DNA from: Symsagittifera roscoffensis
Lineage: Eukaryota > Xenacoelomorpha > Acoela > Convolutidae
Direction: 5' to 3'
Assembly: GCF_963678635.1 (NCBI RefSeq)
Contig: NC_087062.1
Span: 50,110,178 to 50,174,177 of the forward strand
Length of the DNA: 64,000 bases
A model generated the notes under the pieces. That model was not told the origin of the DNA and ran no database searches. It saw only the letters and a list, made by a program, of their open reading frames with translations. This document shows, piece by piece, positions 9,661 to 18,272 of the stretch; position 1 is the stretch's first letter, and each line of letters begins with the position of its first letter. The translations under genes were made by a program, and so were the position numbers.

Positions 9661-10344
9661 TTGTGTACTCGTCGTCCTAAATTTTTGTCTCTATTCCAGC
9701 TGGTAAGTAAATTGTTGTTGCAACTGAGCCACTATTAGAGTAATACATAAGTGAATCAACTGTTTTTGGGGTTAAATCAATAAGTAAATGACCATAAGAA
9801 CGGATGTTGCATCATGGTACCACTCTTTCAATTAAGATCCTAGAATTAGTTGTTGACTTAACGTATTGATTTGTGAAACTTCCCTCAGCGACTTGAACAA
9901 GACTGTGTGTTTATTTTGTAACTCTACATCTCTTCCTAATTTGCTTCGATGAAACAAATTGTGTTTGATGTATATTGTATTTAGTCCATTCTCTCTTCCA
10001 GCAGTGGCAATTTTTACAAATTGTTTGAAGTTTGAAAATTCTTCACAAGAATCATCAAATATAAGCAAATACTTAGTTCCGTTTTTGGAAAGTTTTTCAA
10101 TCAAGTCAAAATCTACTCCTTGGGTAAATTTAAGGTTTTTTCTTTGCACTTGACTATAAAGATGTTGAGAATGTTGATAAAAATTAAAAAAATTTTCGAA
10201 AGCTGGTTGGAAAGTACCAATTTTCAACCAATCAAAAATGAGATAAAATTTTCCAGATCCACTTGGTCCAACTAGGGGAAAAAAATTGTTCTTCAAATGT
10301 TGTTTCTTCACATATTGTGGATAACATAATTCGAACGAGTGCAC
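9640..10344 (-). pseudogene. ATP: FtsK/HerA-type packaging ATPase
   Basis: DNA-packaging ATPase of the A32/FtsK-like type. The frame at 9832-10344 shows LVGPSGSGKFYLIF (Walker A; the usual Thr/Ser after GK is Phe), YLLIFDDSCEE (Walker B), and AGRENGLNTIYIKHNLFHRS, the family's third motif (usually QNLF; here HNLF). A stop after LSQQLILGS is followed by EWYHDATS and, in another frame, SYGHLLIDLTPKTVDSLMYY, the conserved C-terminal segment, so the gene originally extended to about 9640. The Walker A replacement suggests loss of activity even without the breaks. Frames upstream of 10344 may form a short first exon, but this is unproven. Confidence 0.85.
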
Positions 10345-10590
10345 ATACTAGCGTCAAAACTATAAGAAAAAATTGGCACAAAAAAACTAAAAGAAATCTA
10401 TTACATGTACGTCCAAACAATTTCCATGATTTTTGTTCATGATTTTCTTCATCAAAAACAGAATTTCCCAAACTTACGTGCTTGTCACATTGATCGACCA
10501 GCTTAACTCAAAAAAGAAAAAGTTGACAATAAAAATTAATTAAAGTTTGAAAATGGTCGTACATTTAGATTATTATAATTTATAACTTGT
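10345..10590. other. Short unassigned interval upstream of ATPase
   Basis: A minus-strand frame at 10232-10471 (MGNSVFDEENHEQKSWK, then a hydrophobic run) overlaps the ATPase start in another frame. GTACATGTAA on the minus strand near 10407 and TTTTTTCTTATAG near 10360 could bound a ~50-bp intron joining it to the ATPase, but no family match supports this. No other feature is seen. Confidence 0.25.
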
Positions 10591-10599
10591 TAAAAAAAC

Positions 10600-11360
10600 A
10601 TCGAGTCCATGTTACGTGGGAAAATGCTTCTCTTTCTGCACAGTGAAGAGTTTCGGCATGACGACATGGGTAGTGGCTACACCTCCAATCATATTCTTCA
10701 TCTTTGGATATCAAAAACTGAACTTTAAGGCAATACTAGTAATCCAAATTAATAATCTATGTTTCCAAAAATTCTGACAGAACATTGCCTTTTTTTATAA
10801 CCTTTTGCAAAAAATTCCGTTTCTGTGGCTTCTAGATTTTTCAATAATTTTTTCCAAGTTCAGTGTATTTTTCGTAACCACTGCTCCAGTTGATTCCATG
10901 AAGATGCTTTGTAAACCAAGAAGATTGGTATTTTAATTTGAATTTTTTGGGAGGAAGAAAGTATTATCCTACAGTTTGTCCATCCTTACAAGCTCCTAAC
11001 TCTTTCACTATATTGTTTTCAATACATTTAATATCCAAAACAAACTAGGCTCATTCTGTTAACTGTTTTCTCGGGAGTTTTTAGGTTAAAATGATTATCA
11101 AACAATGCAAATACTGATGAAGCGAATATTTTAACTTACAAACAGAAAAATAATCCAGTCACGTGACCAAGAAAGCATGAACTGGGGACACTAGGTTCAA
11201 CATAACAATACCCAGGACCTCTTATCGTAGTAGATTTCACAGATCCAGCAGAGTCATGTAGAAATGCATGTAGTGTAAAATTTTTGGAGTTTGCAAAAAA
11301 GTAATCCATACAGGAATTTCCGTATCCAGTTAGTCCTCCAAAAGGAAATTTTTGGTCCAT
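10600..11360 (-). pseudogene. Conserved Polinton protein, possible DEDD exonuclease fold
   Basis: Exon-like ORF 11136-11360 starts at a clear ATG (MDQKFPFGGLTGYGNSCMDY) and reads through RGPGYCYVEPSVPSSCF to a splice donor (GTAAGTTAA on the minus strand). A candidate acceptor near 11048 leads into LDIKCIENNIVKELGACKDG, then KHLHGINWSSGYEKYTEL, and further down DEEYDWRCSHYPCRHAETLHCAE. Interrupting stops and frame changes lie between these blocks. The order acidic DI(K/E), LHG, later acidic positions and a terminal His-Cys-rich motif is compatible with an RNase H-like DEDD exonuclease, but that is only inference, and the first motif has Lys where Glu would be needed. It lies just upstream of the ATPase. 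Confidence 0.45.
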
Positions 11361-11934
11361 TTTTTTTTAAATTTGTGTCCGGGTCCGAAACAAAACAAAA
11401 CAGGTACAAAGAAATAAATTTTTAATTTTTGTATTTCATGAGAAATTTAATTAATAATCTCAAAAATTCTTAGAATTTCATTCAATTTCTGTACGTTCAT
11501 TTTCTACAGTGCATTCGTCAATAATGATACAAGATTTTTTTAAGGTCTCTACATAACCTAGTAATGAAGGAAGCATATCGAGTAGTTTATCATATTCTTC
11601 TCTTTATAGTTGTAAAGATTGACTATTTTTTCATTGATTTCCATTTCTACGATATTCTACAAGCTCTATTTTTTTTGGTATCAGATCGGTATTCTATGTG
11701 ATTGTTTCTTCTACCATTATGCAGATTCTACTCAAAATGAGATATCTGCGAGTCTAAGTCCGTTTTCTGCAAGTTTGGTAAATTTTGAGATTCTATAATT
11801 GTTAGTGAAATTTTTTGGGACTTTTCTTCAAGAACAATATGAAAAAGTCAAACTGTTCAACACCAAAACAAACCGAAAAAAGATTTTGAGGATGAATAAT
11901 TAAATTACAAAACTAAAAAAAATAACACAATTTA
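11361..11934. other. Decayed region with one short coding-like remnant
   Basis: A minus-strand stretch (about 11480-11600) reads REEYDKLLDMLPSLLGYVET and IIIDECTVENERTEIE before a stop. It looks like the tail of a small helical protein, with stops upstream. No family is recognised. The rest is AT-rich non-coding sequence. Confidence 0.3.
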
Positions 11935-12442
11935 ATGTGCATTACGATTCTCAACAAACATAAAGTCTCCCAAAATTTGGGACAGTTCTTTGAAATCGTT
12001 CAAAGTATAGATGATATAGGCGACTTGTTTCGTTGCTTCAATCTCTTTTGCGGTGAGCAGTCGAATTTGAATGTAGGGAGGTTTGTTAACATTGTAATTC
12101 TTCTACTGTAAGTTGCTATGTCATACACCTTGTTGCAGTTGGCAAGCTCCTGATCCATAGTTGTCAGAAGTGAGTTCCAATATAGCAACAAGTCCAAGGT
12201 TTTCAGCATCGTCAATAACATTATTTCTAATTGCCGGGAGTGCTTCTTCTTCTTTTTCGCCAAAATAGAATTGCTGTCTTTTTTCGAGTTGTTCCACTTC
12301 ATTTTTCTTGAGTAGTTAAAAACAGGGTTCAAATTAAATTTTCTCCTCGTAGGATTTTTGGGATCAAGCAAAACTCCCAATTCTTGTTTGATTTTTTGAG
12401 AATTCAAAATAAATGGGACTAGTATCTTTTCTTGAGTACATT
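11935..12442 (-). pseudogene. Unrecognised broken gene of the Polinton
   Basis: Three coherent frame segments succeed one another on the minus strand: KIKQELGVLLDPKNPTRRKF (about 12380-12320), then EVEQLEKRQQFYFGEKEEE and NNVIDDAENLGLVAILELTS (about 12300-12170), then IQIRLLTAKEIEATKQVAYI and DFKELSQILGDFMFVENRNAH with a stop near 11938. Each changeover requires a frameshift and one segment contains stops. The predicted product would be about 165 residues, charged and mostly helical. No family or motif is recognised. Confidence 0.4.
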
Positions 12443-12867
12443 TTCAAAAGGAGAACAGACTGATCAGATGAAGAGAAATGAGAGAAATGATTTTGAGATG
12501 AAATGAAACTGGAAGTAAACAGTATGAGTCATTCACTTTACCGTAAAAGGATAGAACTATAAATGGAATTTTTGAGTGAAATTTCGAATTATGGAATTTT
12601 GTCGGTGTTAGTGTTTTTATGTAAATCGACAACTCTCAGCAAAAATCATCGTTCCAGATGGCTGCAGCTATGTGTCAAGCTCTTCCCAGCTTTTATTCAG
12701 ATTTTTGTCGTTAAAAAATCGCTATTTATTTCCGTTTCCAGTGCTTTTTACGAAAAATATATAGTAACCAATAATTTTTGTGTCTCTACCCACAATTCTT
12801 ACTGTTCTTTGGTATATTGTAAGTTCCACATACTTCTGATTGGTTCATCTTCCGATCAAATTTTACA
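12443..12867. other. Unassigned AT-rich interval
   Basis: A plus-strand frame at 12563-12916 is open for 117 codons but has no recognisable domain, is poor in charged residues, and runs into the duplicated segment starting at 12868. I do not support it as a gene. Nothing else is seen. Confidence 0.3.
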
Positions 12868-13027
12868 ACGATTGGGTAATTTTTATTTCACATGCCAAAT
12901 TATCGATTGTCTTTAAACTCTGCACAAATACAGATTTTATTCGAATGGTTTTTCATCAACTGGCGAAGTTTTCAATCAACTTGACCAGGCTGTTCATCAT
13001 AATATGAAATGAAAAGGAGCAGAAAAA

Positions 13028-13183
13028 ATGCCAAGTGTTGCAAAGAAAAGACTGTTACGCAAAAAAATAAAACGTCACTATTTATGTTCTAACCAGAAAT
13101 TAGCTTCCACACAAACTATTGGTTCAGCTTTTCTAGAAAGAGTTCGTAAATTACAAAACTCAAAATATGAACATGATTTGTAA
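13028..13183 (+). CDS. Small basic ORF, 51 aa
   Basis: ATG to TAA, starting MPSVAKKRLLRKKIKRHYLC and ending LQNSKYEHDL. It is very basic at the N-terminus. The duplicated segment at 13998-14180 keeps the same frame through PSVAKKRLLRKKIK and ASTQT.GSAFLERV despite many substitutions, but its ATG has become AAA. A frame conserved through divergence suggests past coding function, possibly nucleic-acid binding. No family is recognised. Confidence 0.35.
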   Translation: MPSVAKKRLLRKKIKRHYLCSNQKLASTQTIGSAFLERVRKLQNSKYEHDL

Positions 13184-13649
13184 AAATAATTGACTGTTTT
13201 ATTGATGGTTATGGATTTGTAAATAGTGATCATGTCAATTTTTCAACAAAAAACTTTTGGATAATCAATCTATTTTCTCTCATATGTTCACGAAAGAACC
13301 AAAAATTTCGAAGAAGAAAAATTTCACTGTTGTCAAAAAATTTGCAAAAAGTTTTTCAAACATGAAAGAAAGATAAACTATTTCTTTTGATTTTCAAGAA
13401 CTTGCAAAAAAAAATTCATTTTTTTTTAAAGTTGTGAAAAGTATTCAATTTTTTTTGACAAAATGCGAAAAGTGTATCAATTTTTCTGACAAGAGGAGAG
13501 AAGTGTTTGAGTTTCGGAGCACTAAATTAAGTGCGAGTTCGGAGCTTTAAATTAGGTTCTAATTGTTTTTCAATGGTTTACTCTGAACCTCTCAACTATT
13601 ATTAAATTAAAATGAAATTGAGAAAATTAATTAATTACAGAAAACGAAG

Positions 13650-13931
13650 TCAAAACCAAACAACAATTATTTCAAAAAAACTTTTAATCAAAGGGCTGTC
13701 TATAGAACGCAGAGCTGAACGAGGTTCCATTGATGGTGGTTGTTGTGGAGGAGGTTTTTGAGGCGTCATTGTTTCTGAGAAACATTCATCTTCATCTATT
13801 GTGATGGGGTTTTCGGCTGATCCTGCTTCTTCCCACGACGATTGGGTAATTTTTATTTCATATGCCAAATTATCGACTTTCTTCACACTCTGCACAAATA
13901 CAAATTTTATTCGAATGGTTTTTTTCATCAA
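13650..13931 (-). pseudogene. Duplicated C-terminal part of SIM/PIP-like gene
   Basis: Copy of the gene tail at 16307-16500 joined to different upstream sequence. It shares SWEEAGSAENPITIDEDE, then FSETMTPQ, a proline/glutamine stretch and ALRSIDSPLIKSFF. Here the T-run after the tail is one base shorter than in the other copy, so the frame reads on for nine residues (EIIVVWF region) instead of stopping after SFF. The N-terminal part (TIRIKFVFVQSVKKVDNLAY) comes from the adjoining repeat segment. Confidence 0.45.
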
Positions 13932-14339
13932 CTGGCGAAGTTTTCAATCAACTTGACCGCGCTGTTCATGATAATATGAAATGAAAAGGAGCAGAAAAAA
14001 AACCAAGTGTTGCAAAGAAAAGACTGTTACGAAAAAAAATCAAAAGTCACAAAATTAGTTCTAACCAGAATTTAGCTTCCACACAAACTACTGGTTCAGC
14101 TTTTCTAGAAAGAGTTTGTACAGTACAAAACTCAAAATTTGAACATGATTTGTTAGAAAAAATGGTTATGGATTTGTAAATAGTGATCATGTCAATTTTT
14201 CAGTTAAAAATTTTTGGATAATCCATCTATTTTCTCTCATATATTTACGAAAGTACCAAAAAATTCGAAGAAGAAAAAATTGAAAGAAAGAAGAAATATT
14301 TCTTTTGATTTTCAAGAAATTGCAAAAAACTTTTGAATT

Positions 14340-16080
14340 TTTTTAACAAGTTGTAAAAGGTATTCAATTTTTTTTGGAGAAAATGCAAAAAGTGTATCAA
14401 TTTTTTCGACAGAAGGCGAAAAGTGTTTCAAATGTTTTTTGAAAAGACGCAAAAAGTGTTTAACTTTTTTTAACAAGATGCGAAAAGTGTTTCACTTTTT
14501 TCCTGCAAATGCGAAAAAAGTTTCACTTTTTTCGACAAAATGCGAAAAATCTTTTGCTTTTTTCGATAAAATGCGAAAAGGGTTTCAATTTTTTTTTACA
14601 AGAAGCGAAAAGTGTTTCACTTTTATTAACAAGATGCGAAAAGTGTTTCAATTTTTTCCTACAAATGCAAAAAGTGTTTCACTTTTTCGACAAAATGCGC
14701 GATAAATGTACAACTTTTTTTGATAAAATTTGAAAAAGGTTTCAACTTTTTTAGTTAAGATGCGATAAGTGTTTCACTTTTTTTTAACAAGATGCGAAAA
14801 GTGTTTCATTTTTTTGAACAAGATGCGAAAATGTTTTGCTTTTTTTGATAAAATGCAACAAGTGTTTCAACTTTTTTGACAAGATGCGAAAAGTGTTTAA
14901 CTTTTTTTAACAAGATGCGAAAAGTGTTTCACTTTTTTCCTGCAAATGCGAAAAAAGTTTCACTTTTTTCGACAAAATGTGAAAAGTATTTTGTTTTTTT
15001 TCGATAAAATGCGAAAAGTGTTTCAATTTTTTTTGACAAGAAGCAAAAAGTGTTTCACTTTTTTTAACAAGATGCGAAAAGTGTTTCATCTTTTTTCCTA
15101 CAAAATCGAAAAGTGTTTCAAATCTTTTTAAACAAGATGCGAAAATTGTTTCACTTTTTTCGTACAAATGCGAAAAGTGTTTCACTTTTTTCGACAAAAT
15201 GCGAAAAGTGTACTACTTTTTTCGATAAAATTTGAAAAAGGTTTCAACTTTTTTAGTTAAGATGCGATAAGTGTTTCACTTTTTTTTAACAAGAAGCGAA
15301 AAGTGTTTCACTTTTATTAACAAGATGCGAAAAGTGTTTCAATTTTTTCCTACAAATGCAAAAAGTGTTTCACTTTTTCGACAAAATGCGCGATAAATGT
15401 ACAACTTTTTTTGATAAAATTTGAAAAAGGTTTCAACTTTTTTAGTTAAGATGCGATAAGTGTTTCACTTTTTTTTAACAAGATGCGAAAAGTGTTTCAT
15501 TTTTTTGAACAAGATGCGAAAATGTTTTGCTTTTTTTGATAAAATGCAACAAGTGTTTCAACTTTTTTGACAAGATGCGAAAAGTGTTTAACTTTTTTTA
15601 ACAAGATGCGAAAAGTGTTTCACTTTTTTCCTGCAAATGCGAAAAAAGTTTCACTTTTTTCGACAAAATGTGAAAAGTATTTTGTTTTTTTTCGATAAAA
15701 TGCGAAAAGTGTTTCAATTTTTTTTGACAAGAAGCAAAAAGTGTTTCACTTTTTTTAACAAGATGCGAAAAGTGTTTCATCTTTTTTCCTACAAAATCGA
15801 AAAGTGTTTCAAATCTTTTTAAACAAGATGCGAAAAGTGTTTCACTTTTTTCGTACAAATGCGAAAAGTGTTTCACTTTTTTCGACAAAATGCGAAAAGT
15901 GTACTACTTTTTTCGATAAAATTTGAAAAAGGTTTCAACTTTTTTAGTTAAGATGCGATAAGTGTTTCACTTTTTTTTAACAAGATGCGAAAAGTGTTTC
16001 ACTTTTTTCCTACAAATGCGAAAACTGTTTCACTTTTTTCGACAAAATACGAAAATTGTTTCAATTTTTTCTTCAAAGTG
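14340..16080. repeat. Hairpin minisatellite, ~31-bp units, ~55 copies
   Basis: A tandem array whose core is GCGAAAAGTGTTTCAC followed by a T-run and a variable spacer (CGACAAAAT, AACAAGAT, CTGCAAAT types). Each core contains AAAAGTG-TTT-CACTTTT, a perfect 7-bp stem with a 3-base loop. The unit length is not a multiple of three, and open frames in either strand are by-products of the low-complexity sequence. About 14600-15290 and 15291-15981 are a nearly identical 691-bp higher-order duplication. The array lies between the minus-strand gene block and the plus-strand polymerase. Confidence 0.92.
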
Positions 16081-16306
16081 CATTAGGTAAATTTTTTTTC
16101 GTGTACATTTTTGCTAGTGTTTTTCTGAATATGTGTGCAAAAATTATTCCAGTTTTGTAACATTTATGCGAGTTCGGAGCACTAACTTAAGTTTTAATTG
16201 TTTTTCAGTGGTTTACTCTGAATCTCTCGGCTATTCTTAAATTGAAATGATATTGCGAAAATTAATTAAATAAAGAAAACGAAGTCAAAATCAAACAACA
16301 ATTATT

Positions 16307-16780
16307 TCAAAAAAAACTTTTAATCAAAGGGCTGTCTATAGAACGCAAAGCTGGACGAGGTTCCATTGCTGGTGGTTGTTGTGGAGGAGTGTTTTGAGGC
16401 GTCATTGTTTCTGAGAAACCCTCATCTTCATCTATTGTGATGTGGTTTTCGGCTGATCCTGCTTCTTCCCACGGAAAGAGGAAGTCGTCGACTGGTTGAG
16501 CTACAAATCTTGAGTCAGGAATCTCGGGGTAGTTCATTCTCACATGATCAGAAACTTCCTCTATCATTTGCATTGTTAAAAAGTTGGTTCTCTTTGATGG
16601 GAACTTGCATCATATGATGTTCGTTGAAATCCCTTCCCATCACTTCCACCATGTACCAGACTTGGATTGGGATGTCCATTCGTGCCAAAAAAATCCAGAG
16701 ACTGTTTCTCGCGCTTGAATTTGTACTAGATCAGGCGAAAATTCTACAGAGTACATGAGATTGCTGTTTTGCACTGAGAA
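16307..16780 (-). pseudogene. Unrecognised gene with SIM-like and PIP-box-like C-terminus
   Basis: Coherent segments run leftwards: LMYSVEFSPDLVQIQARETV (about 16770-16700), then ARMDIPIQVWYMVEVMGRDF and NEHHMMQVPIKENQLFNN (about 16690-16580), then the open frame 16307-16573 starting MQMIEEVSDHVRMNYPEIPD. The last frame ends with ENHITIDEDEGF, a PPQQPP linker and SPLIKSFF followed directly by a stop. ITIDEDE fits a SUMO-interaction motif (hydrophobic core plus acidic flank). SPLIKSFF fits a PCNA-interacting PIP box with non-Gln first position, as in some Y-family polymerases. Two frameshifts separate the parts. A role in recruiting host replication machinery is inference. Confidence 0.45.
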
Positions 16781-16824
16781 GATAATTTTGAGCAAAAACT
16801 GAGTTAAAGAGTAAAAACAAGAAA

Positions 16825-16926
16825 GAGCTGAGAGAGGGCTAGCTGACGGAAGATAAGTTGAAGTTAAGGTATTTAGAGCTGAGAGAGGAGGTAGTTGACA
16901 GTAGTTAAGTTGAAAATAAAATGATT
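16825..16926 (+). repeat. Two ~51-bp direct repeats
   Basis: AGAGCTGAGAGAGG starts two consecutive copies, each followed by GCTAG(C/T)TGAC-like and GTTAAG/GTTGAA elements. They lie immediately upstream of the gene at 16307-16780 (minus strand), a position compatible with a promoter. Confidence 0.55.
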
Positions 16927-16973
16927 TTTACTTAGTAGTTAGGGGCACCTTCAACTCGAATGTGTGGGTTTGA

Positions 16974-17150
16974 CCAATCAGAATTGATTTTCCTGTTTGG
17001 ATAGTAGTCGTGTTCAGTCATATTTCAGCTTCCTTTTATGGCATTCTTGAATAAAATTCGTGTCCAATCAGAAACAAAGCTCCATTTTGGGTATTGTCTT
17101 TTCCAATCACAAAACTGTTCATTTTTGTTCTGGTTGTCGTATTCAATCAG
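16974..17150. promoter_or_regulatory. Cluster of CCAAT boxes
   Basis: CCAATCA occurs at 16974-16980, 17064-17070 and 17103-17109, with a TCAATCAGA variant at 17144. CCAATCAG is the NF-Y consensus. The cluster is about 200-370 bp upstream of the minus-strand gene at 16307-16780 and could be its promoter. It overlaps the weak ORF at 17025-17384. Confidence 0.3.
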
Positions 17151-17384
17151 AAGACCATTTTCAGGACTTAAATATTCTAAATAAATACTATTATACACAA
17201 AAGCAATTGCAAAAATAAATGGCCAAAAGTTGTTTGCAGTAAAAATAAGAAATATTGCTGATATAAGTAACAAAAGAAAGAAAATTATTAAAAGTAACAT
17301 CTCTGCAATTTTTTTCCTCAAACTATAATTGAATTTTTTGTATGTAATCAATGAGAAAATGCTGATTTTTAAGTAGATAGTCAA
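17025..17384 (-). CDS. Possible small membrane protein
   Basis: A 119-codon frame with two adjacent hydrophobic stretches (MLLLIIFFLLLLISAIFLIF and FWPFIFAIAFVY) and a charged tail with several Trp (CDWKRQYPKWSFVSDWTRIL). No family is recognised. AT-rich DNA yields such hydrophobic frames easily, and it overlaps the CCAAT cluster, so this may be spurious. Confidence 0.25.
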   Translation of the reverse strand: MTIYLKISIFSLITYKKFNYSLRKKIAEMLLLIIFFLLLLISAIFLIFTANNFWPFIFAIAFVYNSIYLEYLSPENGLLIEYDNQNKNEQFCDWKRQYPKWSFVSDWTRILFKNAIKGS

Positions 17385-17664
17385 GTTCTTTAATTTTTAT
17401 GTAAATTTGGGAGGATAACTGAAAGTTGACGAATTTTTCAAAGCAAACCTCTAGAAATCTATTTCCAAACCGAATCAAGCAGGATTTTGAACTTCAAAAA
17501 CCCTTACAGAAATGAAGGAATAAAGAACATTGCTGGGGATTTTTTTTAAACAATTTTGGGTATTGGATGGGGGATAAAAAGAGTTTTTGATATATTATCG
17601 TACGACTTTTTGATTAATTTCATATTCTCGAGAATAAACAAAACTTCTTTCCTTGAAGTGAGGT
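17385..17664. other. Unassigned interval
   Basis: AT-rich sequence without a credible frame, motif or repeat that I can identify. Confidence 0.3.
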
Positions 17665-18024
17665 GTTATTCAGCCGTAAGATTAAAACTTTGATACGCAT
17701 TATCTGGATCAAAAGTAAACTCTTTGATTGAGTAAGTTTCTCTGAAAAGACCTTTACTTAGTCGGATAACTATATTTTGTACTTTCAAAACGTCCAAAAA
17801 ACTATGACAAAGTAAGAGTCAACATCTATTTCATCAATAAGAAAAACAGTTGGAAATTTTTCCTTTTTCTTGTAAAGTAACTCGAGGAGGCTCAAATGTT
17901 TTTGATAGACATTTTTCAAAAAAAAGATTAAGGGTTTTTTAAATAATGAACAGTTCTCTTTGAGAAAATGCTGGATTCTGAATGGTTGATTTCCAACCAA
18001 CAGTGTTACAAAAAGAGTATTCAA
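17665..18024 (-). pseudogene. Unrecognised broken gene with LIDEID motif
   Basis: Frame 17785-18024 reads LLVGNQPFRIQHFLKE, then LLELLYKKKEKFPTVFLIDEID. After a shift in a T-run near 17800, a second coherent segment reads DVLKVQNIVIRLSKGLFRET and IKEFTFDPDNAYQSFNLTAE with a stop at about 17665. FLIDEID resembles a Walker B of AAA+ ATPases, but no Walker A is seen, so this may be chance. No clear ATG is present. The two-segment product would be about 115 residues. Confidence 0.35.
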
Positions 18025-18272
18025 TTATGATTGGTTGATTTTCTCTATGAAAAAGTAAATAAAACTCACTTCATTCTGATTTTCTTTTAGGTTAAAAGCA
18101 ATCGCTCTATACTTTGTATAACTACTTGAAACTATTTTCAAATTTTTTCAACAATTCAAAGTAAGTATAAACAAACGAATTTTTTGGGACTTTTTAAATC
18201 TCCCATTTTTTTAGATGCCAGGTACTTTTATTCAATTCTGCTACAAGCTAAATCTCCCACTTTTTTTTTCAA
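18025..18272 (+). other. Leader region of polymerase gene
   Basis: Upstream of the polymerase ATG (18273). AAATCTCCCA followed by a T-run occurs twice (about 18197 and 18250). No TATA box or other specific promoter element is convincing. Confidence 0.3.

Larger units (their letters stand above)
12868..14290 (+). repeat. ~970-bp tandem duplication, direct repeats 12868-13330 and 13838-14290
   Basis: 12868-13330 and 13838-14290 are direct copies (offset about 970 bp) with many substitutions, so the duplication is not recent. Each is followed by minisatellite units: about four at 13385-13505, and about 55 at 14340-16080. Each minisatellite tract is then followed by the same minus-strand gene tail (13650-13830 and 16307-16500). 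The whole unit is therefore repeat segment, minisatellite and gene tail. Confidence 0.85.

Noticed and set aside
12563-12916. 117-codon plus-strand ORF
   Set aside because: No motif, hydrophobic low-complexity composition, and it runs across a duplication boundary.
14439-15888. Several overlapping ORFs of 60-96 codons on both strands with repeated KCEKCF/HFSHL patterns
   Set aside because: They are frames through the ~31-bp hairpin minisatellite; the unit is not a multiple of three and both strands are open because the repeat lacks stop codons.
14340-16080. CRISPR-like regular repeats
   Set aside because: Units are directly tandem with only short, similar spacers, contain no unique spacers, and lie inside a eukaryotic transposon.
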